Origin: Woeseia sp.
Lineage (GTDB): Bacteria > Pseudomonadota > Gammaproteobacteria > Steroidobacterales > UBA11654
Direction of reading: 5' to 3'
NCBI GenBank assembly: GCA_019653755.1
Contig: BPCL01000001.1
Span: forward strand, 1-64,000
Length of the DNA: 64,000 nucleotides
Under the pieces are notes generated by a model. It made no database searches, was not told the origin of the DNA, and saw only the letters and a list, made by a program, of their open reading frames with translations. Each line of letters begins with the position of its first letter. Positions within the stretch are counted from its first letter, which is position 1. This document shows, piece after piece, positions 35,497-44,687 of the stretch. The position numbers and the translations under genes are program-made.

Positions 35497-36999
35497 TCAA
35501 GCATAATGTTTTTTTAATGTTTTCAATAGACTGACGGCAAAAATTGGAAAGAGCACGAGTAGCGGTGGAGACATAATTAATATGACGTCCATGGCGGCCC
35601 GGTTGCTATTTATAAAAAATAAGCAGGCGGGAAGTATCGCAAGAATAAATGCCCAAAATAATCGGCTGTATCGGCTGGGCTCAACATTATCACTGCTGGT
35701 CTTTTTGACGTGTGATGAGAGGAGGTAGGAGACTGAATCATAAGAGGTTGCTATGAATATAACCACAATTAAGCAATAGGCAAAGACAAAGAATTTTCCG
35801 TAAGGCAGGGTTAGGAGAACCTTAGTTGCAGCAACCGTATGTCCTTCATTGGCTAGAATATCGGAAACAATAAGCTGTCCTGAGAGTTCAAGTGTGATTG
35901 CGTAATTGCCCATAATTGCAAAAAAGACGAAACAACCAAGCGAACCAAGGAGAAGCATTCCAGTGATTACCTCTCTCAAGGTTCTACCTTTAGAGACTCT
36001 AGCAACAAAAAGACCTACTTGTGGACCAAGTGCTATCCACCATGCCCAATAAAACACCGTCCAATCTTCAGCAAATTTAGATTTTTCGATGATTCCTAGC
36101 GTGTTCATACCAAAGAAATTAATCGAGATTTCTTTTAGAGAGTTAAAGGTCAGTGCCAGGATCTCATAGGCGGGACCGAATGATAGGACGGCAATTAAGA
36201 AAACAAGTGACATTAGAATATTGGCATTGCTGATGACCCTAATGCCATTGTATATCCCTTTATAAACACTATAGGCAAACAGAGAAGTGCATAAGGCCAA
36301 CATAGATAAATCTAGCATCAAATTATGTTCAATATTAAATATTTCGGCAACGCCTGCCCCAACAATGGGCACATACATTCCCATGCTTCCTCCACTTGCG
36401 CCAATCAGCACAAACACAAAGATAAAATCAACCAAGCGACCAAAAAAGGAGGTTTCAACAGAAGTCTCAGAATTTGTTCTTAAACCTGAACTGAGTCTTA
36501 TTGACCCTAATTTGAAATGATAGAACGGAACTGCTATCGCGATCGCAGGAAAGCAATAAAGAGCCCAGCCGGTGATACCCCAATGGAAAATCCCATATCC
36601 TGAAGCTAGGTGGAACGCTCTCTCACTAAATGGCACAATCCCAAATAAAGACTCGTCCACATAATAAGCCCATTCTACGATTGACCAATACAATATACCG
36701 CCACCAATCCCTGAGCAAAATAACATACATGCCCAGCTAAAATTAGAGTATTCAGGGACTATATCTTTCCCACCAAGCCTAAAATTTCCATATTTAGAAA
36801 AAGCAATATAGAGAATAAATAGAACTGTTAAGATGCCAAAGATCATGTAGGTGGGTCCTAAGAGATCCACAATATTTTGATAAATATTACGAATTAATTC
36901 ACCCGTTTCTATAGGGTATATCGCCATTGGTAGCGTAATTACAACAATTGCTAATAAGATGCTAAATACTGTTATTTGATCTGTGTTATTACTTTTCAT
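35497..36999 (-). CDS. BCCT-family transporter (betaine/choline/carnitine type)
   Basis: A 500-residue, 12-helix inner-membrane carrier of quaternary ammonium or sulfonium compounds. 'YWSIVEWAYY' and 'HWGITGWALYCFPA' match helices lining the aromatic box, and 'WTVFYWAWWIALGPQVGL' plus 'ARVSKGRTLREV' match helix 8 and the following loop. In betaine carriers the latter motif usually reads AWWxSW; here the third Trp is Leu, which may change the substrate. The start overlaps the stop of an upstream microprotein by 11 bp. Confidence 0.93.
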   Translation of the reverse strand: MKSNNTDQITVFSILLAIVVITLPMAIYPIETGELIRNIYQNIVDLLGPTYMIFGILTVLFILYIAFSKYGNFRLGGKDIVPEYSNFSWACMLFCSGIGGGILYWSIVEWAYYVDESLFGIVPFSERAFHLASGYGIFHWGITGWALYCFPAIAIAVPFYHFKLGSIRLSSGLRTNSETSVETSFFGRLVDFIFVFVLIGASGGSMGMYVPIVGAGVAEIFNIEHNLMLDLSMLALCTSLFAYSVYKGIYNGIRVISNANILMSLVFLIAVLSFGPAYEILALTFNSLKEISINFFGMNTLGIIEKSKFAEDWTVFYWAWWIALGPQVGLFVARVSKGRTLREVITGMLLLGSLGCFVFFAIMGNYAITLELSGQLIVSDILANEGHTVAATKVLLTLPYGKFFVFAYCLIVVIFIATSYDSVSYLLSSHVKKTSSDNVEPSRYSRLFWAFILAILPACLFFINSNRAAMDVILIMSPPLLVLFPIFAVSLLKTLKKHYA

Positions 37000-37138
37000 C
37001 TATCTGTATCTCAGATAATTCGCTGGGCACTGGTTCTGTTTGCTTTTTTGCCATTTCGCCGACAAGAATAAACTCAAACGCTACGATAAAGACAAAGATA
37101 AAAAAGAACACCGCTAAAGTTATAATAGTTTTCTTCAT
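36989..37138 (-). CDS. Single-helix microprotein coupled to the BCCT carrier
   Basis: A 49-residue peptide: 'MKKTIITLAVFFFIFVFI' then 'VAFEFILVGEMAKKQ' and a polar tail 'TEPVPSELSEIQIDEK'. It has one strong transmembrane helix with positive residues inside. AAGGAA lies a few bases before ATG 37138. Its last codons overlap the BCCT start (ATGAAAAGTAA is shared in two frames), the arrangement expected for translational coupling. It has no recognised family; by analogy with DUF4212 next to SSS carriers it may be an accessory subunit. Confidence 0.65.
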   Translation of the reverse strand: MKKTIITLAVFFFIFVFIVAFEFILVGEMAKKQTEPVPSELSEIQIDEK

Positions 37139-37242
37139 GAATGATTCCTTGAGAAAATTAGATTAGAGTCTATTAATTAAATCCAGTTTTTTAATTATCG
37201 AGTGTATTATATTACTTAAACTATGCAGCAAAAGGGAGAAAA

Positions 37243-38046
37243 ATGAGTCCTGAAAAAATAGATAGGACCAAAGGTAAATTGCCTCAAAAAGAAAAGGGGT
37301 CACTAAACCCTATACCTGCACAATCAATCGAAGAACAAAGACGACTTCAATTGGAACGTTTAGCAGCCAGTTTTAGACTATTTTCTCTATATGGCTTTGA
37401 TGAAGGGTTAGCAGGCCACATTACCTTGAGAGACCCAGAGTTTAGTGATCATTTTTGGGTTAATCCATTGGGGATGAATTTTGCACATATTTGTGTTTCT
37501 GATTTACTCCTAGTTAAAGAAGACGGAAAAATCATTCAAGGAGATCGACCCATTAATCCAGCTGCTTTTTATATCCATTCTTCTATCCACAAGGCTAGAC
37601 CAGATGTTAATTCTGCAGCTCATGCCCACTCCATTTATGGAAGAACATTTTCAACTTTAGGTAAAATGTTAGATCCCATCACCCAGGATGCTTCGATGTT
37701 TTTTCAAGAACAGTCTATATATGCAGATTATGGAGGAGTCGCCTTTGAAAAAGAAGAGGGAGCCGCAATTGCAAAGGCTTTAGGTGATAATCGAACGGTA
37801 ATTCTTCAAAATCATGGTTTATTAACGACAGGATCCAACGTTGATATTGCTGCTTGGTTATTTATTGCTATGGACAAATGTTGTCAAAGTCAACTCATTG
37901 CAGAAGCTGCCGGTGAACCCACAATAATTCCCGAAGAAACAGCCCTTCATGCAAAGGCTCAGGCAGGCAGTGATATGGTGCTTTGGGCAAGCTTCCAACC
38001 CCTGTATGATCTGATATACCAAATATCACCTGATTTTTTAGACTAA
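37243..38046 (+). CDS. Class II aldolase/adducin-family protein
   Basis: A 267-residue zinc-dependent fold of the fuculose-phosphate aldolase type. Zinc ligands are visible as His 127 and His 129 in 'AAHAHSIYG' and His 191 in 'LQNHGLLT'; 'GLAGHITLRDPE' at 56-67 is the family opening. The usual catalytic Glu position near residue 80 reads 'NFAHICVSD', which suggests a non-aldolase member, as is common in this branch. AGGGAG precedes the ATG. It overlaps the aldehyde dehydrogenase gene by one base, so they work from one transcript. Confidence 0.9.
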   Translation: MSPEKIDRTKGKLPQKEKGSLNPIPAQSIEEQRRLQLERLAASFRLFSLYGFDEGLAGHITLRDPEFSDHFWVNPLGMNFAHICVSDLLLVKEDGKIIQGDRPINPAAFYIHSSIHKARPDVNSAAHAHSIYGRTFSTLGKMLDPITQDASMFFQEQSIYADYGGVAFEKEEGAAIAKALGDNRTVILQNHGLLTTGSNVDIAAWLFIAMDKCCQSQLIAEAAGEPTIIPEETALHAKAQAGSDMVLWASFQPLYDLIYQISPDFLD

Positions 38047-39455
38047 TGTTAGAAGAAACCTTAAATAAGCAAAAAATCCAGTCTAGACGACAGACTTATC
38101 CTAGCTTGTCTATCCGACAGGATCGACTTGATCGGATTCTTGAAATGATGCTTGAATACCAGGATCAAATACCGGTTGTCCTATCTGAGGATTTTGGTCA
38201 TAGGTCACACATGATCTCAAGATTCTCTGATGTCGCAGCTGTGTTTGATGCGGTCCATTACATAAAGAAAAACTTAAAAAAATGGATGAAAGACGAGTCA
38301 AGAAGAGCGGCACCTCCCTTTAATTTATTAGGCGCTAAAGCTTATATACAGTATCAACCTCTTGGGGTAGTGGGTATTATCAGTCCTTGGAATTTTCCGT
38401 TTAATTTAACATACGGGCCTCTTGCGATTGTCCTAGCTGCTGGTAACAGAGCTATGATTAAGCCTTCAGAATTTACTCCCAGATCGTCAGCGTTAATGAA
38501 GACCATGATTAATAAGTATTTTGATGAAGATGAAGTTCAGGTTTTTCCAGGTGATGCTTCAGTTGGTCAAGAGTTTTCAGCACTGGCTTTTGATCATCTG
38601 CTCTTTACTGGCTCATCTGCTGTTGCAAAAAAAGTGATGCAGGCGGCCTCTAAAAATCTTGTTCCTGTAACCTTGGAGTTGGGGGGAAAGTCACCTGTAA
38701 TTGTAAGTGCTGAGGCAAACATAAATACTGTTGCTGATCGCGTTTGGAATGGAAAATTAATGAATGCAGGACAGATCTGTATAGCTCCAGACTACACATT
38801 TGTGCATGAGACGATGTTAGAAGCATGGATTGAGGCATCCAATGAGACTGTCAATAATATGTATCCTTCAATTTATGATAATGATGACTACACCTCTATG
38901 GTTAATGAGGGTCATCATAAACGGATGCTTAAATATCTAGAAGATGCACAACAAAAGGGTGCAAAAGTCATCAAAATAAATCCTTCAAATGAGACCGAAG
39001 AAAATAGAAATCACAATAAGATCATGCCGGCAATGATCATTAATCCAAACGATGAGATGCTGGTGATGCAGGAGGAAATCTTTGGCCCGATTATGCCCAT
39101 AAAAACTTACACAAAAATTGACCAGGTGATTGATTATATTAATCACCATGATCGACCGTTGGGCCTTTATTATTTTGGCCATAACAGGAGCGAGGAGGAT
39201 CTTATAGTTAAGAACACAGTTTCTGGTGGTATGGCTCTTAATGATGTCATTTTTCAATTTGTTCAGGATGATATTCCCTTTGGGGGCATAGGACCGAGTG
39301 GCATGGGTCATTATCATGGCATAGAAGGCTTTAAGACATTTTCTCATGCAAGGGGTGTCTATAAACAGACCCGCATAGAAGCTATGCTGAAGCTTATGAG
39401 ACCGCCTTATGGAAAACTGTTTGATCAGATACTATCAAGTCGCATCAAAAAGTAA
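38046..39455 (+). CDS. Coniferyl-aldehyde dehydrogenase-type NAD(P)-dependent aldehyde dehydrogenase
   Basis: Oxidises aldehydes to acids in the cytosol. A 469-residue enzyme with catalytic Glu 211 in 'TLELGGKSP', catalytic Cys 245 in 'AGQICIAPDY' and cofactor-site 'ISPWNFPFN' at 112-120 and 'FTGSSAVAKK' at 187-196. The 'QICIAPDY' form is characteristic of CalB-like enzymes, which act on coniferyl and aliphatic aldehydes. It overlaps the upstream adducin-type gene by 1 bp and runs directly into a ferredoxin-like gene. A PQQ alcohol dehydrogenase is convergent just beyond, so an alcohol-to-acid route is plausible. Confidence 0.92.
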   Translation: MLEETLNKQKIQSRRQTYPSLSIRQDRLDRILEMMLEYQDQIPVVLSEDFGHRSHMISRFSDVAAVFDAVHYIKKNLKKWMKDESRRAAPPFNLLGAKAYIQYQPLGVVGIISPWNFPFNLTYGPLAIVLAAGNRAMIKPSEFTPRSSALMKTMINKYFDEDEVQVFPGDASVGQEFSALAFDHLLFTGSSAVAKKVMQAASKNLVPVTLELGGKSPVIVSAEANINTVADRVWNGKLMNAGQICIAPDYTFVHETMLEAWIEASNETVNNMYPSIYDNDDYTSMVNEGHHKRMLKYLEDAQQKGAKVIKINPSNETEENRNHNKIMPAMIINPNDEMLVMQEEIFGPIMPIKTYTKIDQVIDYINHHDRPLGLYYFGHNRSEEDLIVKNTVSGGMALNDVIFQFVQDDIPFGGIGPSGMGHYHGIEGFKTFSHARGVYKQTRIEAMLKLMRPPYGKLFDQILSSRIKK

Positions 39456-39821
39456 GTGAAAAAAACACCCGAGCAAATACTCCAAGATAAACTCACAGAA
39501 CTCGGTGTAGATGTTTTGAAAAAACACATTTTCTTATGTGCAGATCAAACAGAAGCCAATTGCTCTCCTAGAAAAAAAACCCTTGAGTCATGGGCATACC
39601 TTAAGACTAGACTTAGTGAACTTGGGCTTGATAATAGAGGAGGGATATATCGCTCTAAAGTAAACTGCTTAAGAGTTTGCTCTCAAGGACCTATCGCTGT
39701 GGTCTACCCCGATGGAGTCTGGTATAAGCGATGCACACCGGAGGTTCTAGAGAAGATTATTCAAGAGCATTTAGTTAATGGATCTGTCGTTGAAGAATAC
39801 GTTATTTCAAAGCCGAGTTGA
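39456..39821 (+). CDS. Thioredoxin-like [2Fe-2S] ferredoxin-domain protein
   Basis: A 121-residue protein with the four-cysteine pattern of thioredoxin-like ferredoxins: C28 and C36 ('[10 protein letters not shown]') and C71 and C75 ('CLRVC'), followed by '[19 protein letters not shown]'. Translation starts at GTG directly after the aldehyde dehydrogenase stop. These proteins resemble the NuoE/HoxE Fe-S subunit fold and carry single electrons. Its place after the dehydrogenase suggests an electron acceptor or a maturation role. It overlaps the convergent PQQ dehydrogenase gene by 20 bp. Confidence 0.88.
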   Translation: MKKTPEQILQDKLTELGVDVLKKHIFLCADQTEANCSPRKKTLESWAYLKTRLSELGLDNRGGIYRSKVNCLRVCSQGPIAVVYPDGVWYKRCTPEVLEKIIQEHLVNGSVVEEYVISKPS

Positions 39822-41910
39822 TAGTTTCTAGTAAATAAGTTTCATTAGCTCTTTGAATTAAATAGGCGTGAATGTCTTCAGCATCCTGCTCGCTTAATCG
39901 TCGAGCAAAACCAACCATACCTTTTTCTGTGTAAAGCCCGCCAAGGGTAATTTCCATAAATTTCTCATGCGTCTCTTCGTCATAAATCTTAGATCTGCAA
40001 TAACTCCTCCTCCCATGGCGCCAGCTCCGTGGCACATGTGACATTCCCAGTGATAAAGATCTTCTCCTCTAGCAATACTGGCTTGATCTTTTATTGGTGG
40101 AGGAGGTTCAGGCATATTAATGTTGACGGGTCTCTGAGGTAATTCAGTTTCGCCGTCCAACGAAAAGGTTACGATCCGTGCATTTATAGGACCTCCAGAA
40201 TTCTTTGGAGGTAGACCGGCTTGAAGTGCAAAAACACCGCCATAACCTGCCACGACGGTGACGTATTGTTTGCCGTCTATACTGTAAGTAATTGGCGCAG
40301 CAACAATCCCAGTTTTAAGATCTTTGCTCCATTTCTTCTCTCCTGTTTGCGCATCATATGCAACCAGTTCACCATCCGATGTTCCTTGAAACACAAGATT
40401 TCCAGAGGTTGATAAAACACCACCGTTCCAGGGTAGAGTTAAATATTGCTTCCAAACTTCTTTTTGTTGAACGGGATCCCATGCGCTGAGCCGACCTCTA
40501 ACACTTCTAACCAATAAGGAGAGCTGAAGTAGATTTTTTGGTGGCGCCAATACTGTTATATCACCCGCGGTGTTCCAACCACCTTTGTCGTATTCATAGT
40601 TATTATCTTTTGCAAACGGCATGTAGAGTTCTTGGGCGGGGATATAGACCAATCCCGTTTCTGGACTATAGGACATCGGCATCCAGTTATGACCGCCCAA
40701 TGCACCTGGAAAAACAAGTTTCAAACTTGTTTCATAATCGCCCAGATCAATTTTTTCTGGTCTTCCGGTTTCTGGATTGACTTTACTGGCCCAAGTTACT
40801 TTTACATAGTTTTCTGCAGATAAAAATTCGCCATTGGTTCTATCAATGACATAGAAAAAACCATTTTTTGGAGCCTGCATAAGTACCTTTCTAAGATTTC
40901 CATCAATGGTAATGTCAGCCAGGATAATATGCTGTGTTGCTGTGTAGTCCCAATTATCTCCTGGCGTTGTTTGGTAGTGCCACACGTATTCACCGGTATC
41001 GGGTTTTAAAGCAACAATGGATGAAACAAACAAATTATCTCCCCCCCCAGGGCTTCTGGTCTTATAGTTCCAAGGAGATCCATTGCCTGTGCCTATATAG
41101 AGCAGATCGAGATCTGGATCATATGCCATGGAATCCCATACAGTTCCTCCGCCACCAGCTTCCCACCATTCAGAGCCTTTCCAAGTTTCTGCTGCCATTT
41201 TCATGGCATCGTTTTCAAATCCGTCTTCTGGATTCCCTGGAACGGTAAAGAATCTCCAGATCATTTCTCCGTTATTAACATCGTAGGCACTGACATAACC
41301 ACGAACACCAAAATCTGCTCCTCCATTGCCTATAATGACTTTGTCTTTAATGATTCTAGGCGCTCCAGTGATGCTGTAGGCTTTAAAATTATCCACCGTC
41401 ATTGTCTCCCATATCACGGTCCCATTTTTAGCATCCAAAGCAATCAATCTTCCATCTAGGGTTCCTAGGTAAAGCTTACCTTCCCATGCTGCTACACCTC
41501 GGTTAACGGCATCACAACATAAGTAATAAGCCTTTTCTCTTGGGACCTTTGGATCATATTTCCATTTTAATTCCCCTGTTACAGCGTCGTTGGCATAGAC
41601 AACACTCCAAGCCCCGGTGCTGAACATGATTCCATCTATAACCAATGGCGTAGCTTCGTGTCCGCGGCTACTGTCCAGGTCATGGAACCATTCAATCCCA
41701 AGATTTTTAATATTCTCTGAATTGATTTGGTCTAGGGTGCTGTGACGTTGCTCATTATATGTTCTGCCATGGCTTAACCACTGATCACTGTTTTTATCGG
41801 CGTTGATAATTTCATCAGCATCAACATTAAAGTCTTCAGACCTGACTTGATTTGTGAACAGTATAAGCGAAAACGGTTAGTGCTATTGTTGTAAAAAATC
41901 TCAAAACCAT
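39802..41910 (-). CDS. PQQ-dependent alcohol dehydrogenase with C-terminal cytochrome c (quinohemoprotein), frameshifted
   Basis: A periplasmic enzyme of about 700 residues that oxidises alcohols and passes electrons to cytochrome c. From ATG 41910 a signal-like start is followed by a frameshift near 41855, then '[16 protein letters not shown]' and '[15 protein letters not shown]'. The PQQ propeller shows the vicinal cysteine pair '[11 protein letters not shown]', '[20 protein letters not shown]', and '[10 protein letters not shown]' with the catalytic Asp. The heme site 'CHMCH' is at 40029-40043. A second single-base loss near 39985 separates it from the true C-terminus ('[14 protein letters not shown]' ... 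'ETINSALK'). Both breaks look like errors. Substrate alcohol unknown. Confidence 0.9.
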
Positions 41911-42031
41911 TATTCTATAACTTGTACCCCATCAATTCGAGAGAGTATTTATTTATATCAAGGTTTGACTTTTTAGATGTTTTATATTCATCTATGTACT
42001 CAAGAAATTCTAAAGGGGGAGTATAAAGAAA

Positions 42032-43443
42032 ATGCGAAGATTCATTCATTGTATGTTCAGTTTAATTTTTATAATCAATTTAACGGTTATTTCTTCAACT
42101 CTAGAGGCCTCTTCTGAGGCAGAGATGATGAATGGTGCATACCAATCAACCTATAACCCTGACCCGAGTCCAAAGATTTTAATTAAAAATGGAACCTTAC
42201 TTACTGGAACTGGAGTGTTGTTAGAAAAATCATCAGTTTTAATAGAGAATAATCGGATCGTCTCTGTTGGAAGTGATATTGATGAAACTGGTGCAACAGT
42301 TATCGATGCAGAAGGAAAGTGGATTACTCCAGGTATTATTGATATTCATTCGCATATGGGTGTTTATCCCGCTCCTAGCTTACGATCTAACTCAGACGGC
42401 AATGAGGCAACCAGCCCAACCACTCCAGATGTTTGGGCCGAGCATTCTGTGTGGACTCAGGACCCTCAATACACTCTTGCCCTTAAAGGAGGTATAACCA
42501 CCTTTCATGTTCTCCCAGGTTCAGCCAATCTTATTGGTGGCAGAGGGGTAACATTGAAAAATATAAGAAGTGTCACCGTTCAAGGGATGAAATTTCCAAA
42601 CGCACCCCATAGTTTGAAAATGGCTTGTGGCGAAAACCCAAAACGAGTTTACGGCAACCGAAATACAGAACCCTCAACTCGAATGGGTAATGTTGCAGGT
42701 TATCGAAAGTCTTGGATTAAAGCCAAAGCATATCAAAAACGATTAGAGGAATATGAATCGAAATCAGAAGAAGCTAAAGAGCTAGAATACGCACCCTCTA
42801 GAGACTTAGAATTAGAGACTCTGGTAGGTGTGCTAAAGGGCGAAATTCTAATTCAAAATCACTGCTATAGAGGTGAAGAAATGGCCATCATGCTCGATAT
42901 AGCGAAAGAATTCGGCTACAAGGTGACCACCTTTCACCATGCGATTGAGGCTTACAAAGTTGCAGATATTCTTGCTGAACAAGGCGTTTGTTCGGCTATG
43001 TGGGCCGATTGGTGGGGTTTTAAACATGAGGCATATGACATGGTCTGGGAGAATGTCGCTATAGTTGATCAAGCTGCAATGGAACCGGTTGTGCCATCGT
43101 CCATTCAGACTCAGCTGTTGGAATTCAACATTTAAACCAAGAGGCATCTAAGGCCTTGGCTGCTGGAAGGAGATCAGGTCTCGATATTGATAAAGCTAGA
43201 GCTATTCAATGGATTACTTTAAATGCCGCAAAAGGACTTGGTATCGAGGATCGGGTAGGAAGCCTTGAAGCCGGGAAAATGGCCGATGTAGTCATTTGGA
43301 GTAGCGATCCATTTAGTGTTTACTCAACGGTTGAAAAGGTCTTTATTGATGGTCATATAAAGTATGAGAATGAAACCGTAGAGGAATTTGAGAGAACAGA
43401 TTTTGATCTGGGTATTATAGATCCAGAGGGAGATCGATTATGA
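42032..43443 (+). CDS. Exported amidohydrolase (imidazolonepropionase-like), one frameshift
   Basis: A metal-dependent hydrolase of about 470 residues with a signal peptide (MRRFIHCMFSLIFIINL). Metal-ligand motifs are complete: 'GIIDIHSHMG' (HxH), 'IQNHCYRGEEM', 'TFHHAIEAYK' and, after repair, 'VHSDSAVG'. The frame breaks at about 43092, where one base is missing in CCGGTT; repaired, it reads 'MEPGCAIVHSDSAVG'. The C-terminus 'GSLEAGKMADVVIWSSDP' is the family end. It overlaps the next amidohydrolase-like gene by 4 bp. The substrate is unknown; cyclic amides or dipeptides are typical. Confidence 0.88.
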
Positions 43444-44687
43444 GTCATCTAAAATTAATCAGTTTTGTTTGTCTTATCTTTTTATCTTCGAATCTACTTG
43501 CTGATAATCATTCAGTAATTTTGATAAAAAACGCAACAATAATAACTGCTTCTGACCAAGGGACACTCGAAAACACGGATCTTCTTATTGAAGATGGAAT
43601 CATTCAGGAGATAGGCAAGAACCTAATAATCATTGATGGGTCTGAGATAGATGCGACGGGTAAGTTTATAACCCCTGGTCTTATTGCGCCTCATACCACA
43701 CTAGGTCTTCAAGAGATTGAATTGGAGGCAGCAACTAGGGACGATTCCACAGATCATTACTCTGCAGGTTTTAGTATTGCCAAGGCCTTTAACCCTGCTT
43801 CTTCTTTGATTCCTTATAATCGAGCAGGCGGGATTACTTCTGCGATTGTGACCCCGTCATCAGCTTCTGGGATTTTTTCTGGAATGGCTTCAGCGTTTAA
43901 GATTAACGGTGCCCTAATGACGGAATCAATTATTGAAGATATAGCTTTGATCATGAATCTTGGAGGAAATAAAGATTCTCGTGCATCAACAATAATGTCG
44001 CTAGAGGATTCTTTTGATGTGGCTCGACGTTTTGCAATGAAACGGTCTTCGATTATGAGGGGCGATGATTTTGATTTTGGAGATTACACGATTAGAGATT
44101 TAGAAGCTATTCAAAGACTTTTAAAACAAGAAATACCCCTTGTTGTTCGTGCAAACAGAGCTAGTGATCTTTTAAGAATGATAGAAATTGCTAATCAATA
44201 TGAGATTAGGATTATCTTTGCAGGAGCCAAGGAAGCTTGGAGAATTGCAGACTCAATTGCTGAAGAATCAATCCCTGTAATTATCGATCCTATGGATAAT
44301 ATACCCAGCTCCTTTGATTCAATTGCCGCAAGATTGGATAACGCAGCTATCCTGGAGGATTCAGGCGTAAAAGTTCTGATCTCTTCACAAAGTGATCATA
44401 ATTCCTATCTTAGTCGACAAGGTGCGGGAAATGCAGTGACATATGGGTTATCAAAAGAGGGTGCCATTAAAGCTTTAACGATACATGTTGCTGAAACTTT
44501 TGGTATTGCAGATCAGATTGGTTCTATAGAAGCGGGTAAAGACGCGGATATTGTTATATGGGATAACGACCCATTGGAAGTCTCAAGTTTCACCACAAAA
44601 GTCTTAATTGATGGAGAAAACATGAGTCTAATGACACGTTCAAAACGCCTTAGGGACAGGTATTTGGAAAAACTCGGACTGAATTAA
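43440..44687 (+). CDS. Amidohydrolase-like protein lacking metal ligands
   Basis: A 415-residue exported paralogue (signal peptide MSHLKLISFVCLIFLSSNLL) of the gene before it, with the same overall plan and ending 'GSIEAGKDADIVIWDNDP'. The metal-binding positions are lost: 'GLIAPHTTLG' in place of GxIDxHxH, 'LVVRANRASDLL' in place of the NHCYR-type motif, and 'IFAGAKEAWR' in place of FHHAIEAYK. It is probably a non-catalytic partner of the active enzyme. The overlap ATGA ensures equal translation. Confidence 0.85.
   Translation: MSHLKLISFVCLIFLSSNLLADNHSVILIKNATIITASDQGTLENTDLLIEDGIIQEIGKNLIIIDGSEIDATGKFITPGLIAPHTTLGLQEIELEAATRDDSTDHYSAGFSIAKAFNPASSLIPYNRAGGITSAIVTPSSASGIFSGMASAFKINGALMTESIIEDIALIMNLGGNKDSRASTIMSLEDSFDVARRFAMKRSSIMRGDDFDFGDYTIRDLEAIQRLLKQEIPLVVRANRASDLLRMIEIANQYEIRIIFAGAKEAWRIADSIAEESIPVIIDPMDNIPSSFDSIAARLDNAAILEDSGVKVLISSQSDHNSYLSRQGAGNAVTYGLSKEGAIKALTIHVAETFGIADQIGSIEAGKDADIVIWDNDPLEVSSFTTKVLIDGENMSLMTRSKRLRDRYLEKLGLN

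Noticed and set aside
40934-41248. Plus-strand open frame of 104 codons within the PQQ dehydrogenase
   Set aside because: Antisense to a well-supported propeller domain; no ribosome site or recognisable protein.
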